A stretch of 64,000 bases of DNA from Clostridium saccharoperbutylacetonicum N1-4(HMT) (GTDB lineage Bacteria; Bacillota; Clostridia; Clostridiales; Clostridiaceae). Location: positions 5,269,001 through 5,333,000 of the forward strand of contig NC_020291.1 in NCBI RefSeq assembly GCF_000340885.1. Direction: 5' to 3'. Position numbers and translations under genes: made by a program. Below the pieces are notes generated by a model, which was given only the letters and a program-made list of their open reading frames with translations, was not told the origin of the DNA and ran no database searches. The stretch's first letter is position 1. Every line of letters starts with the position of its first letter. Positions 54,607 through 64,000 of the stretch are shown here, piece after piece.

Positions 54607-55935
54607 CTAGTTTGCAGCGCTCTTCAATTCTTTTAATTTATTTTCATAAAGCTTAATCAAGTCATCCGCTGCTTGTTCAGGTGTAAACTTTTTATATGCA
54701 ACATTTTCAATTTCAGTCAATAAAATATTTCTTATTTCTGAATTACTAGAAACACCATTATATATTAATCCTGGATTTTTTGTTGCTGCTTCAACAGCTT
54801 TAACTGCTAATGGGTTTACTTTATTTGCATCTAATGCAGCTTTTCTTGAAGCTTCTACAGGAGGTATAGATCTAACATCTCCTAAAATTTTAGCTGCTTC
54901 CTTATCATTAAAGAAAAAGTTCATAAACTTTGCTGCTTCTTTTGCATTAGCAGATTTTTTATTAATACAAAGTAAAGTCGCTGGTCTTACTACTATTCCT
55001 GAACTTTTTGCATCTTTAGGCACTGGATATAATGTAACATCTGCACTATCTCCTAAAGTACCAGTAAGCACTCCTATACCAGCTGCCCAAGTAAATGCAC
55101 CACCAAATTGCTTATTTATCCATGCAGTATTTTGCTCTGGTTTAGATTTAAAAGTGAAGCTTTGCTCTGCTGGTTGTACAATTCCTTCATCAAATAACTT
55201 CTTTTCAAGTTCAAAAGCTTGAGTAAGTGTAGCTTTGTCAAATCCAATTGTATAATCATCTTTTATCCATTGTTGTCCAGTTTTTTGGATAACATATGGC
55301 ATAATAATAAAGTCAATAAAATTATTTTGTTCAGCATTTATTAAGTAATTGTTACTATTTTGTGCATGAACTTTCTTTCCTTCTTCAATTAATTTATCCC
55401 AATCTAAATCTTTAGTTATATCTGCATTAGCAACTTTTAAAATATCCTTATTGTAAATTACAGTTAATGCATTTAATCCCATTGGCAATCCTTGAATTTT
55501 TCCATTAAGTGTACAATAACCATCTAAGAATTTTTTATCAAACCCACTCATGTCAATTGTGTCTTTAAATTCATTTAAGTCGTAAAACATTTCCCCCTGT
55601 TTTGCATAATCATAAATCCAAGGATTATCTACTTGGATAAGATCTGGTGCAGTACCACCACCTAATTGAGTTGATAATTTATCTTGATATCCATCAACAC
55701 CACCATATTCTGCTTCTATCTTAACATTAGGATTTTGTTTCATATACAAATCTATTGCATCTAAAGTTGCCTTATGACGTACATCGCTTCCCCACCAAGA
55801 AAATCTTAGAGTAACTTGTTCTCCTTTGCTACTATCTTTAGCAGCATCTTTTGAAGAGCTGCCACACCCCACAAACATAGATGCCGTTATTGAGAGGGCA
55901 CATAAAATACCAATGATTCTTTTTCTATTTTTCAT
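54607..55935 (-). CDS. Sugar-binding lipoprotein of the ABC importer (CUT1)
   Basis: The 442-residue protein has a lipoprotein signal (MKNRKRIIGILCALSITASM then FVGC, Cys24 as lipid anchor) followed by a bacterial extracellular solute-binding domain (VTLRFSWWGSDVRHKATLDA, APDLIQVDNPWIYDYAKQGE, KFMNFFFNDKEAAKIL). It is anchored on the outer face of the membrane and hands sugar to the two permeases encoded downstream. The neighbouring GH67 and uxuA genes suggest aldouronates or xylo-oligosaccharides as ligand. The promoter carries the conserved 62-bp block shared with the two-component locus. Confidence 0.94.
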   Translation of the reverse strand: MKNRKRIIGILCALSITASMFVGCGSSSKDAAKDSSKGEQVTLRFSWWGSDVRHKATLDAIDLYMKQNPNVKIEAEYGGVDGYQDKLSTQLGGGTAPDLIQVDNPWIYDYAKQGEMFYDLNEFKDTIDMSGFDKKFLDGYCTLNGKIQGLPMGLNALTVIYNKDILKVANADITKDLDWDKLIEEGKKVHAQNSNNYLINAEQNNFIDFIIMPYVIQKTGQQWIKDDYTIGFDKATLTQAFELEKKLFDEGIVQPAEQSFTFKSKPEQNTAWINKQFGGAFTWAAGIGVLTGTLGDSADVTLYPVPKDAKSSGIVVRPATLLCINKKSANAKEAAKFMNFFFNDKEAAKILGDVRSIPPVEASRKAALDANKVNPLAVKAVEAATKNPGLIYNGVSSNSEIRNILLTEIENVAYKKFTPEQAADDLIKLYENKLKELKSAAN

Positions 55936-56004
55936 AAATATCCTCCTAAATCTTATATAGTGGTAAACACACTAAAATTTCACTAATTGCTGCAGCTTTA
56001 ATGT

Positions 56005-56107
56005 TATTCTATCACATATGTAATTCTTTACATAAGTGATCTATTATTAGAAATGGTATCGTTTTAACAGGACTTTTTTTATAATAAATACTAAAAGGTA
56101 TCGTTTT
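56005..56107 (-). promoter_or_regulatory. Candidate operator and promoter of the ABC operon
   Basis: Plus-strand positions 56005-56066 agree with 59147-59208 at 54 of 62 bases without gaps. The block holds TATTCTA (a -10 box, TAGAATA, on the minus strand) and, 50 bp on, GGTATCGTTTT. A second GGTATCGTTTT follows 42 bp later (56097). Paired direct repeats upstream of the promoter are typical sites of AraC-type response regulators. Confidence 0.6.
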
Positions 56108-56146
56108 CTTATGATTAGTGTCAATATCTCATAATTGTAAACATCT

Positions 56147-57862
56147 TCACACTTTAAATTTCTGTATCATATTTGTCAACTTTTGTGCAAGTTCTGCTTG
56201 ACCTTCTGCAGATTTAGCAACATCATTAATAGCAAAAGTCACTTCATTAACACTATTTGATATATCCTCCGAACTTGTAGCTGATTTTTCTGCTGTCCCA
56301 GAGACATTTTGAAATGCATATGATATTTGTTCAACTAATTCATTCATTTGCTTTGAAGATGCTGAGATTTCATTTATTATACCATCCATAAATTTTGCAT
56401 CATCTTCATACTGAATACCTGTTTTATTAAGAAACTCATAATTAGATTTTACATTATTATCTATAAACACAAGTACATCTTGACTACTTTTTGATAATTT
56501 CGTCACCGCTAGCTGTACTTTAGTTACCATGGCTTGTATATTCATTACTACCTCAGAAGATTGCTCCGCTAAATTCCTCACTTCATTAGCAACAACTGCA
56601 AACCCTTTACCTTGTTCTCCAGCTCTAGCAGCTTCAATTGCTGCATTTAATGCTAATAAATTAGTCTGTTCTGCAATACTTCCAATAGAATCTGCCATCA
56701 TCCTAACTTCATTCACTACTTTTGCTTCTTCAATAGCATTTAATATGTGAGATCTATTTTCCATATATATTGAATTGCTTTCCTTTATTTCATTTGCTGC
56801 TTTATCTTTTATGTACAATGCACGCTTTTTAATATCATTTACAGAACCTGCTGCATCATTTGCTCTATTGGCAAGACTATTTGTGTTTGCTGTTATCTCT
56901 TCTGTTGATGCACTAACTTCTTCAGTTGTAGAACTCAAGTCCTGCACCCCTGCAGATATTTCTTCTATTGACTCATTTATAGATTCCATTTTAGCTGAGA
57001 CTTCTTCTACTGTAGCTGATAATTCCTCACTTGTTGCCCCCATATCACTTGCATTATGCATTATTTCATTTATTAGACTCTTTATATTATTATTAGCTTT
57101 ATTTAATGCATTAGAAAGATTTCCAAACTCATCTTTTGAACTGATTTTTATTGATTTGGTTAAATCACCATTACCAATTGCTTCTGCAAAATTCAAAACT
57201 TTTTTTATTTGTTTAGATATCCATATAGCTATTAACGTCCCTAACATAATAGCTATAACTAAATTTACAGTTCCTATCATAATTATTTTATAAATAGCAC
57301 TCTGATATGTAAAATTATTTTCTTTATATAAATCATCAGCTTGATTTGTATTAATTCTAATTAAATTGCCTAAGTGATTATATAAGGCTGTCTTAACAGG
57401 TCCTAAATTAAGATATTTGTCATCAGCTTCACTATAATTATTTTCCTTTGCTAATTTCATAATTAATTCACTTGAATCTTTATACAATTTTATATCCTCT
57501 TTTATTAAAGCTAATGCGTTTTTTTCTTCATCAGATAATGCTGTTTTTTCATAGGTAGCTATAATTTCTTCATTTTCTTCATATAATCTCTTAACTTCCT
57601 TTTCAGCAGCTTCATTTTGATTATTTATATTTCGCTGAGCATCAATTTTTAAAATATCAAATCGAATATCTGCTATATTCTGCCTTATAGTTGTTAATTG
57701 TTTTATGGACTCAAGATTATCATTATGCATTTTATCTGCATTAACTTTGATTAGTTTCATATTCATTATTCCAACACCTCCTGCTAAAACAATAAATAAT
57801 GCTACTAAAACAAATGCAGAAATTAGTTTTTGTATAGTTTTTAGATTTTTAAACCACTTCAC
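56147..57862 (-). CDS. Methyl-accepting chemotaxis protein
   Basis: The 571-residue protein has two membrane helices (about 10-32 and 185-210) flanking a helical sensor domain of the four-helix-bundle type, then HAMP (about 212-265) and a signalling domain with the conserved hairpin tip [20 protein letters not shown] then [20 protein letters not shown]. It relays a ligand signal to CheA. A GTG start at 57862 is chosen because TTGGAGGGA precedes it. Its place in the glucuronoxylan block suggests a role in sensing plant sugars. Confidence 0.93.
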   Translation of the reverse strand: MKWFKNLKTIQKLISAFVLVALFIVLAGGVGIMNMKLIKVNADKMHNDNLESIKQLTTIRQNIADIRFDILKIDAQRNINNQNEAAEKEVKRLYEENEEIIATYEKTALSDEEKNALALIKEDIKLYKDSSELIMKLAKENNYSEADDKYLNLGPVKTALYNHLGNLIRINTNQADDLYKENNFTYQSAIYKIIMIGTVNLVIAIMLGTLIAIWISKQIKKVLNFAEAIGNGDLTKSIKISSKDEFGNLSNALNKANNNIKSLINEIMHNASDMGATSEELSATVEEVSAKMESINESIEEISAGVQDLSSTTEEVSASTEEITANTNSLANRANDAAGSVNDIKKRALYIKDKAANEIKESNSIYMENRSHILNAIEEAKVVNEVRMMADSIGSIAEQTNLLALNAAIEAARAGEQGKGFAVVANEVRNLAEQSSEVVMNIQAMVTKVQLAVTKLSKSSQDVLVFIDNNVKSNYEFLNKTGIQYEDDAKFMDGIINEISASSKQMNELVEQISYAFQNVSGTAEKSATSSEDISNSVNEVTFAINDVAKSAEGQAELAQKLTNMIQKFKV

Positions 57863-57900
57863 AAAATATCCCTCCAAATTTTCTCTCGTAATTTTTGGTA

Positions 57901-58722
57901 TTACAATTTATCTTCACTAAAAACAATAGAAACATATTCCTTACTGGCAAAGGGTTCGCCACCTTCAGAATACATAAATGCTTCATATGGATATGCTTCA
58001 TTAAAATAAGGAGTGCTTTTAGAAATATCAATATTATCAACACAGCGAATCAAATTATGTAATAGCTCTTTGTTATAAGGTTCATTAGAATGAGATGTAA
58101 GAATAATATCAACCTCTAATTTGTTTAATTTATTAAGGCTGTCTATATAGTCACTCATTTTCTCACTTTCCTTTAAAAACATCCATACGTGTTGTAATAC
58201 CGTGTCTCCAGAAAGTAAAAGTTTCCTTTTTCTTTCAATTAATGAAATACACCCAGCTGTATGCCCCTTACAATAAATTACTTCAAGCTCATATCCTCCT
58301 AAGTCAAATATTTCACCTTCTTTTATAGAAGTAAAATTCATATTATAATCTCTACTTATATATTCTTCTTCACTAAAATCTTTCGGAATTCCTATATTTT
58401 TTTTATAATTATTCACAGTCCATTTTCTCTTATCTGATAAAAGAATCTGCTTTGCTAATGTTATATCAGCTTCATGAATATATATATCATCAAACTCATA
58501 GTTTCCTCCCATATGGTCAAGATGACCATGGCTGTTTACAACAATAATAGGTAAAACAGTTATAGAGCTAATTGCTTGTTTTAGCTTTCCAATACCATAA
58601 CCTGTATCAAATAACAATGCCTTTTCATTTCCCACCACTAGCGTACAGCATATTTTATTAGGATCACTTATATGATATACTCCATCCATTACCTTCCTAA
58701 TTGAATAATATTCATTATACAT
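57901..58722 (-). CDS. MBL-fold metallo-hydrolase
   Basis: The 273-residue protein has the metallo-beta-lactamase zinc motif ([17 protein letters not shown] near 75-91), a second His in [11 protein letters not shown] and Asp in [10 protein letters not shown], with a final His in ILTSHSNEP. It should be a binuclear zinc or iron hydrolase; the substrate is unknown. The ATG at 58722 follows TTGGAGTG; the frame is open upstream into the long repeat element but without a better start. The gap to the chemoreceptor gene is 38 bp, so the two are probably cotranscribed. Confidence 0.88.
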   Translation of the reverse strand: MYNEYYSIRKVMDGVYHISDPNKICCTLVVGNEKALLFDTGYGIGKLKQAISSITVLPIIVVNSHGHLDHMGGNYEFDDIYIHEADITLAKQILLSDKRKWTVNNYKKNIGIPKDFSEEEYISRDYNMNFTSIKEGEIFDLGGYELEVIYCKGHTAGCISLIERKRKLLLSGDTVLQHVWMFLKESEKMSDYIDSLNKLNKLEVDIILTSHSNEPYNKELLHNLIRCVDNIDISKSTPYFNEAYPYEAFMYSEGGEPFASKEYVSIVFSEDKL

Positions 58723-58817
58723 ATCAATCACTCCAATTCTTAAAATCACTTTATTATTAGCCTGCAACTTAATAAATTGCTTATTTTTTACACAAGTACT
58801 TAAACTATGCACTTTAT

Positions 58818-59131
58818 TATAGATATCCAAATGAATAATCAAACTTATAAATGTAATATGCATACACTCTTGAGAAATTATAATCATAACACTACACTAG
58901 AAATTAGATACATATTTGTGCAAGCGGCATATGAAATTAAGCTGTGATGGTTATTAGTGGAAGGTTGTTCCACTTTCTGCTTGTCATAAATTTACTTTAG
59001 GAACATGCAGAAATGGGTGCATCCTTCCACTTAGAGCCCATCCAGCGAAAATTTCATAAGTCCGCTGTAATAAATATGTGTTTAATTTCGGTAAGTTCCG
59101 CATATGTCTAATTCTCGCTTTGGATATTTTT
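58818..59131. repeat. Long inverted-repeat element, complete copy 2
   Basis: This 314-bp copy begins TATAGATATCCAAA and ends TTTGGATATTTTTA (ends inverted). It follows the 46683 copy along its length with many substitutions (for example GAAATTAGATACATATTTGT and CCAGCGAAAATTTCAT). The central hairpin differs in loop sequence but keeps the pairing. It sits between the MBL-fold gene and the two-component operator. Confidence 0.85.
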
Positions 59132-59146
59132 AGTTCATAATAATGC

Positions 59147-59248
59147 TATTCTAGCATAAATGTAATTATTTACATAAGATATCTATTATTATAAATGGTA
59201 TCCTTTTATCATAACTTCATAAATAACTAATAGAAAAGGTATCTTTTT
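59147..59248. promoter_or_regulatory. Second copy of the ABC-operon operator block
   Basis: 59147-59208 matches 56005-56066 at 54 of 62 bases, including TATTCTA and GGTATCCTTTTA at identical spacing. A second GGTATCTTTTT follows at 59238, 41 bp after the first. The orientation relative to the putative -10 points toward the MBL-fold gene, while the response-regulator gene lies on the other side, so either or both may be controlled. Confidence 0.6.
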
Positions 59249-59474
59249 ATCATATAATTCATCATTTTCTTATTATTAGAGTCACTTTCTCACCATTATT
59301 AACATACTTAATGTTTTATGTATGCAATTTTAATTATTATATGATAAAATCTTTATGTATACGTAATCATACAATATAAGATACTCTTGCCAAAAAAGCT
59401 ATACTTACAATGATTATTAATATGAAACTAAATCATAAAATTAATAAAGATACCTTGATAGGAGGAATATTATA

Positions 59475-60263
59475 ATGTATAAACTACTCGTCGTAGATGA
59501 TGAAAAGGAATCCAGAAATTTATTATGTAGCTATTTCCCATGGGGTGATTTGGAATTTGAAATTGTTGATCAATTAGAAAATGGAAAAGTTGCTTTAGAA
59601 TATATTTTAAATAATCCAGTTGATGTAATCCTTTGCGATATAAAAATGCCTTTTTTAGACGGTATTGGACTTGCTAAAGAAATATTTAATCGCCACATAA
59701 AAACAAAAATTATTTTTTTAAGTGCCTATAAAGACTTTGACTATGCTCGTAATGCTCTAATTTACGGTGTCAGTCATTATATTGTAAAGCCTTCAAAATA
59801 TAATGAAATTTTCGAAGTATTTTCCTCTTTGAAAAAAATTTTGGACAATGAAGGTTTAGCTAACAAAAATGATTCTTTAGATATACCTGTAAATGATTTT
59901 AAAGATTTATCAAATTATGACTCAAAAATCATATCCTTTGTTAAAACTTATGTGAATGAACACTATAAAAGTGCTAAACTTGAAGATATTGCTGAATCTG
60001 TTCACATGAATCCTAACTACTTAAGTCAATTTTTCAAGCAAAAAACTGGAGAATGCTTTTCTAATTATTTAATAAAAACAAAAATGAATCATGCTGCTAA
60101 ACTCTTAGACGACATAAGATATAAAACCTATGAAGTCAGTGAAATGGTTGGCTATAGTAATACAAAAAATTTTACTAGAACCTTTAAGAACTTCTATGGA
60201 AAAAGTCCTAAAGAATATAGAAATCAAAGAGAGATAATTGATACTGGCGCTTTTGAAAGGTGA
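59475..60263 (+). CDS. Response regulator with AraC-type DNA-binding domain (YesN-like)
   Basis: The 262-residue protein has a receiver domain (1-125; VVDDEKESRNLL, phospho-acceptor Asp in DVILCDIKMPFLDGIG, LSAYKDFDYARNAL) and an AraC-type double helix-turn-helix (about 155-255; LEDIAESVHMNPNYLSQFFK, VSEMVGYSNTKNFTRTF). The sensor kinase gene follows after 9 bp. YesN-type regulators usually activate neighbouring transport and glycosidase genes on sensing polysaccharide fragments. The duplicated GGTATC operator upstream of this gene and the ABC operon is its likely site. AGGAGGAATATTATA precedes the ATG. Confidence 0.94.
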   Translation: MYKLLVVDDEKESRNLLCSYFPWGDLEFEIVDQLENGKVALEYILNNPVDVILCDIKMPFLDGIGLAKEIFNRHIKTKIIFLSAYKDFDYARNALIYGVSHYIVKPSKYNEIFEVFSSLKKILDNEGLANKNDSLDIPVNDFKDLSNYDSKIISFVKTYVNEHYKSAKLEDIAESVHMNPNYLSQFFKQKTGECFSNYLIKTKMNHAAKLLDDIRYKTYEVSEMVGYSNTKNFTRTFKNFYGKSPKEYRNQREIIDTGAFER

Positions 60264-60272
60264 TGAATTTTT

Positions 60273-62018
60273 TTGAACAAGAACTTTTTCATAAAGAATT
60301 TAATTATATTTTTGCTTCCTATCCTAATCCCAACATTTGTATTAGGTTCTTTATCTATAATTATTACTCAAAGATATATTAAAAATCAGATAACAGTAAA
60401 TAATGCAGATCTTCTAAATCAAACCAAGTCTAACATTGACTTGATTTTTAATGAATTAGATCCGCTTAATATACAATTCGATTACACACCAAGCATTGCT
60501 TTAACTCTAAAGAATGTTTCAAAAGAAGAAACTTTACTTTCATCAGATTTAACAAATACAGATAAAATTTGCTTCTTTTTGAATTCATTTGCTAATTCGA
60601 AGCCGTATATTTATTCTATTCATATCTATTACCAAAATGAGAATGGCAGGTTTTATACCACTAATAATGGTATAACAAATTTAAATAATTACTTTGATAC
60701 CTCTTGGTACAAAAACTATTTGAATCATAAATCAGATGAAAAAATGTGGATAGAAGCTCGTAACATAAAACAATATAATTTTGAAGAAAATGAAACCAAA
60801 CTTATAACCGTTTATAAAAGAATGGCTCTAAATAATGGTGTTATAGTTTTGAATATTAAAGCTGATTATATACAAAACTTACTTAATAAAGCAGCTACTG
60901 CACCTGAACAAAAAATCTTTATACTAGATGATAATGCCAATGAACTTATTAGCAACAATACTTCTACTAATATAGCTAATTTTGATACAAATGAACTCTT
61001 AAAATTAGATAATAATATTTTATACTCTCCATCAGAAAAAAAATTTCTAAGTAAATCAATCATTCATTCTGATAAATTTTCTTGGAACTACATATCTATA
61101 ATTCCTGAAGACATTTTATATAATGTTTCTATGAGATTGTTTAAAAACACTATTGCATTATTGATAGTTTCGTTTATTTTAGGGTTAATTCTAACTTTCT
61201 ATCTTACTCGAAAAAACTATAATCAAATTTCAAATATTATATCTATAATTGATTCAGCTAAGAATAATCAGACTCTGCCAGTGATAAATAGCAGTACAAA
61301 AAATGAATACAGTTATATTATAGAAAATTTACTTACAACCTTTATTGAACAACATTATTTAAAAGTGCAATTATCTGAAAGAAAATATAAACTAGAAAAT
61401 ATGGAGCTTATTGCACTACAATCTCAAATAAACCCTCATTTTTTGTATAATACATTACATACAATATATTGGGAAGTAATAAAGGAAACTGGGAGTAATA
61501 GTAAGCCAATTAAGATGATAGAAAACTTATCTAGCATATTAGACTATTCTTTAAGAAAACCTTGTAACAAGGTTATTCTTGAGGAGGAAATTTTATATAC
61601 TAAAGCCTATCTAGATATTCAAATGATTAGATATGCGGATAAATTTGATGTAATATGGGTTTACGACAATATGGTAAAATCTATTTCAACAATTAAGTTA
61701 TTAATACAGCCCTTAGTTGAAAATTGTATTTACCACGGAATAAAAAATAAGGAAGGGAAAGGTAGCATTAAAATAAAAATAACATTAAAAAATGATTCAT
61801 TAATGCTCTCAATTATTGATAATGGAATTGGAATTGATAAACAAAATCTTGAAGCAATAAAAAATAAGTTGAATTTTGATGGCAATCACACAGATCATAT
61901 TGGTTTGTTTAATACAAACAAACGCCTCAAATTAACTTACGGAAATGATTATGGTCTTAAAATAAATAGTAAATCAGGCTTTGGAACTGTAATTTACATC
62001 ATAATTCCCACATCCTAA
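60273..62018 (+). CDS. Sensor histidine kinase (YesM-like)
   Basis: The 581-residue membrane kinase has a first membrane helix at about 9-30 (IIFLLPILIPTFVLGSLSII), an extracellular sensor domain (31-285), a second helix (about 288-310), then a His_kinase domain with the phospho-acceptor in LQSQINPHFLYNTLHTIYWE and a C-terminal ATPase (LVENCIYHGIKNKEGKG, IIDNGIGIDKQNLEAIKNKL, HIGLFNTNKRL). It should phosphorylate the YesN-like regulator encoded 9 bp upstream. The start is TTG at 60273 after AAAGGTGAT; no in-frame ATG is near. Confidence 0.93.
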   Translation: MNKNFFIKNLIIFLLPILIPTFVLGSLSIIITQRYIKNQITVNNADLLNQTKSNIDLIFNELDPLNIQFDYTPSIALTLKNVSKEETLLSSDLTNTDKICFFLNSFANSKPYIYSIHIYYQNENGRFYTTNNGITNLNNYFDTSWYKNYLNHKSDEKMWIEARNIKQYNFEENETKLITVYKRMALNNGVIVLNIKADYIQNLLNKAATAPEQKIFILDDNANELISNNTSTNIANFDTNELLKLDNNILYSPSEKKFLSKSIIHSDKFSWNYISIIPEDILYNVSMRLFKNTIALLIVSFILGLILTFYLTRKNYNQISNIISIIDSAKNNQTLPVINSSTKNEYSYIIENLLTTFIEQHYLKVQLSERKYKLENMELIALQSQINPHFLYNTLHTIYWEVIKETGSNSKPIKMIENLSSILDYSLRKPCNKVILEEEILYTKAYLDIQMIRYADKFDVIWVYDNMVKSISTIKLLIQPLVENCIYHGIKNKEGKGSIKIKITLKNDSLMLSIIDNGIGIDKQNLEAIKNKLNFDGNHTDHIGLFNTNKRLKLTYGNDYGLKINSKSGFGTVIYIIIPTS

Positions 62019-62071
62019 GCCTAATTAAAATTATGCAGCCAATAAAACTAATTAGTATTAATCCCTTAAAT

Positions 62072-62104
62072 AAATAGCCTCACTATAACTAGTGAGGCTA
62101 TTTA
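62072..62104. terminator. Bidirectional terminator between convergent genes
   Basis: AAATAGCCTCACTA pairs perfectly with TAGTGAGGCTATTT over a 4-nt loop, directly against the stop codon of the glycosyl hydrolase on the minus strand and 53 bp after the kinase gene. Confidence 0.85.
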
Positions 62105-64000
62105 TTATTCATAACTTTCTATTATAATGCTTTCTGTAATGCCAATTGGTTCTAATAACATGTATTGGGATAACCAGTCATATTGTTCTCTAACTAGTGT
62201 TGTACTCACGTCTATTACTAACTTATTTTCACCTTCAAAAATGTAATCAGAAATATCAAATCTATATGGTGGAACTATTTTCATACCTATTTCTTTGTTA
62301 TTTAAGATAACTTTTGCACTTTCTGAAACTCCTTTTAATACTAAATAGGATTTAGCTTTTTTTGAATCAACGTTGAAACTCATTTCATAGCGAATAATCC
62401 CTGCAAAATCCTCTTTTCCATCTAATTCCTGTAACTGAATTAAAGAGTCTAAGGTTATTGCATCCTCGAATACGTTAAAATCTTTGCTAGTTGCAAAAGA
62501 TACTTTATATATTCCCTCTACTGCTTTTTCTTCTACTTTTGTAAGAATTTGTTCCTTTCCACCTTCATACTCTAGTTGAGTATGAGGAAAAATAACTATC
62601 TTTGATTCATAAGGATAGAGATTTAATTTTAAAGCATTTTCATCTTCTTTAAGTATATTCTCCATTGCATTATAAGTATATGCTGTACTTGAAAATGGTA
62701 TTTTCAACTTTGTAGATATAATATTATATGGATGTTCATTTACAAACATAAATATATGACCATCTTCCTGTTCATAATGATAATATCTCAAATAAGGCTC
62801 GTAAGAGCTTGTAGATATCTCATATAACCCAGCTTTCTTTAAATCGTCTACTAAATCATCTAAATTAATCACATGAATATTTTTTTCTGCTTTCATTTCT
62901 TTTAAAACAGATTCAATATAATTTCCTTCACTTTCACGTACAGGTAGTGCTTCTAAGAAATAAATAGGCATTTGTTTTTTAGCAAATACTAAGATTTTTT
63001 CTAAAAATGCTTTTGGTAAAGCTTCTGCATAAGGTACTACTAACCCTTTAAAAATTTCTTTATTCACTTTTATGCCATCATAATTACTTTCTGCTTTTAC
63101 TAATTCATCTATTGGTAAAATATCAAAATCTATTTGATTTCTTGTGAGTTCTGCTGCTGGCTTTTGAAGAAGCATATATTCTCCAGCCCACTCTGCTTCT
63201 CCATGATACACAATAGCTAAAGGTGCTCTATGAATACCATCAGAAAGTAAATGACTCATACGATTTGTATAATCCATCAATAGTTTAAAGCCTTCAAATT
63301 GTGGATTTTTTCCATGAGCATAAAAATGCGGAGGACAGTCAAAGTCAGGATATTGCTTTGGATCAAACGCATGAGGCACAAATTCATTTACTCCACGAAC
63401 TAACATATGATCAACAGTCCACTTCATTTTTTTATTACCTTCTGCCCAGCCATATGCGCCAAAAACTTCACACATAGTCCTTCCTTTTTTCTTAGGATCC
63501 ATATGTCCAAGTGATGTTCCAAGCTTGGCTAATGCATAGTGAAAAAATTCTCCATCCCATCCATTGCTGGTCATAGCCTTATTTACGCAGTAATCCTGCC
63601 CTGGCATTAGTTGATGAAGTACCTCATCAATACCTGCCATATGCTGACCTGCCATAGCACGATAAAAATGTCCTGCTCCATATCCAAGTCTTCCATGAGC
63701 ATTATTGTCCTCTATAGTATGTCCAATATACATAACGTTATGTTCTTCACACCAATTTCCTATTCTTTGATTAAAATTTTCTGAATATAATCTACTCACT
63801 AAATCCATATATACATATCTAATGTGATGAGCTTTCTCTCCACCTTCTATAAATAAAAGTGGCAAATACATAAGTGAAGAAATTCCTAGCCTTTTATCCA
63901 TAAGCTCTAACATATCTTTACGCCAAGGTAGTACCATGTCAAAACGCCCTATAGAACCTAATGGCCCATGCATATTTCCAAAGCGTGGTTCATCTGAGAA
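62105..64000 (-). CDS. Glycosyl hydrolase (GH106-like build), N-terminus outside window
   Basis: The frame is open to the right edge, so the N-terminal part is missing; at least 631 residues remain. It reads FSDEPRFGNMHGPLGSIGRF at the edge, then a barrel-like region (GRLGYGAGHFYRAMAGQHMA, MTSNGWDGEFFHYALAKLGT, CEVFGAYGWAEGNKKMKWTV, VRGVNEFVPHAFDP), and a C-terminal galactose-binding-like jelly roll (from about residue 510; YLVLKGVSESAKVILNNKEI). This layout is that of large rhamnosidase-type or related glycosyl hydrolases. Specificity cannot be fixed from the fragment. It is convergent with the two-component genes. Confidence 0.7.
   Translation of the reverse strand, partial: FSDEPRFGNMHGPLGSIGRFDMVLPWRKDMLELMDKRLGISSLMYLPLLFIEGGEKAHHIRYVYMDLVSRLYSENFNQRIGNWCEEHNVMYIGHTIEDNNAHGRLGYGAGHFYRAMAGQHMAGIDEVLHQLMPGQDYCVNKAMTSNGWDGEFFHYALAKLGTSLGHMDPKKKGRTMCEVFGAYGWAEGNKKMKWTVDHMLVRGVNEFVPHAFDPKQYPDFDCPPHFYAHGKNPQFEGFKLLMDYTNRMSHLLSDGIHRAPLAIVYHGEAEWAGEYMLLQKPAAELTRNQIDFDILPIDELVKAESNYDGIKVNKEIFKGLVVPYAEALPKAFLEKILVFAKKQMPIYFLEALPVRESEGNYIESVLKEMKAEKNIHVINLDDLVDDLKKAGLYEISTSSYEPYLRYYHYEQEDGHIFMFVNEHPYNIISTKLKIPFSSTAYTYNAMENILKEDENALKLNLYPYESKIVIFPHTQLEYEGGKEQILTKVEEKAVEGIYKVSFATSKDFNVFEDAITLDSLIQLQELDGKEDFAGIIRYEMSFNVDSKKAKSYLVLKGVSESAKVILNNKEIGMKIVPPYRFDISDYIFEGENKLVIDVSTTLVREQYDWLSQYMLLEPIGITESIIIESYE

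Noticed and set aside
57849..58043. 64-codon minus-strand frame at the junction of the MBL-fold and chemoreceptor genes
   Set aside because: It overlaps the end of the MBL-fold gene in another frame and has no ribosome site or recognisable domain.
58723..58887. Upstream extension of the MBL-fold frame by 55 residues
   Set aside because: It extends into the long repeat element; the ATG at 58722 has a good ribosome site and fits family length.

Overview
The window is very AT-rich, with strong AGGAGG-type ribosome binding sites, many hairpin-plus-T-run terminators and clostridial protein families (2-hydroxyacyl-CoA dehydratase activase, split transketolase, GlgC/GlgD pair, choline-binding-type cell wall repeats, YesM/YesN-type two-component system). 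It most probably comes from a saccharolytic solventogenic Clostridium of the C. beijerinckii / saccharoperbutylacetonicum / butyricum group. That placement is inferred from gene content and base composition. No rRNA or tRNA genes were seen.

Left part (1-7.6 kb): the 5' part of a large 2-hydroxyacyl-CoA dehydratase activase-type gene, divergent from a Crp/Fnr regulator; a FliB-type lysine methylase; a YxjG/MetE-like methyltransferase; and a LysR regulator.

CRISPR part (7.9-21.4 kb): a type I-B array of about 60 repeats (29 bp) with spacers of about 36-37 bp, read from the minus strand. The leader lies on the right, next to cas2. A complete operon runs toward the array (cas6, cas8b/cst1, cas7, cas5, cas3, cas4, cas1, cas2) behind its own promoter, with a WYL-domain regulator upstream. 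The array holds one abnormal unit: a 36-bp insert flanked by an exact 29-bp duplication that is not the repeat. This is what Cas1-Cas2 integration in the wrong register would leave. Two other spacers are diverged versions of the same coding segment.

Housekeeping part (21.6-32.9 kb): a TauE-type permease, a SNF2 helicase with SWIM finger, nagB with a divergent RpiR regulator, a secreted cell-wall-binding protein, a TetR regulator and glgC-glgD.

Plant-polysaccharide part (33.6-64 kb), almost all on the minus strand. One block holds a lone PTS IIC, two apiosidase-like (GH140/DUF4038) proteins, an alpha/beta hydrolase, a LacI regulator, a FucI-like isomerase, an FGGY kinase and a two-subunit transketolase. 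This matches the isomerase-kinase-transketolase route for apiose, though the sugar is not proven. The next block holds a GH67 alpha-glucuronidase, mannonate dehydratase, an unknown 655-residue protein and an ABC importer without ATPase, which suits glucuronoxylan side-chain use. It is followed by a chemoreceptor, an MBL-fold hydrolase, a YesN/YesM-type two-component system and a partial glycosyl hydrolase. A 62-bp block conserved upstream of the binding-protein gene and upstream of the two-component genes looks like the shared operator.

Between genes there are several families of non-coding repeats. The main one is an element of about 315 bp that reads as one long imperfect inverted repeat and is present in three copies, one of them truncated.
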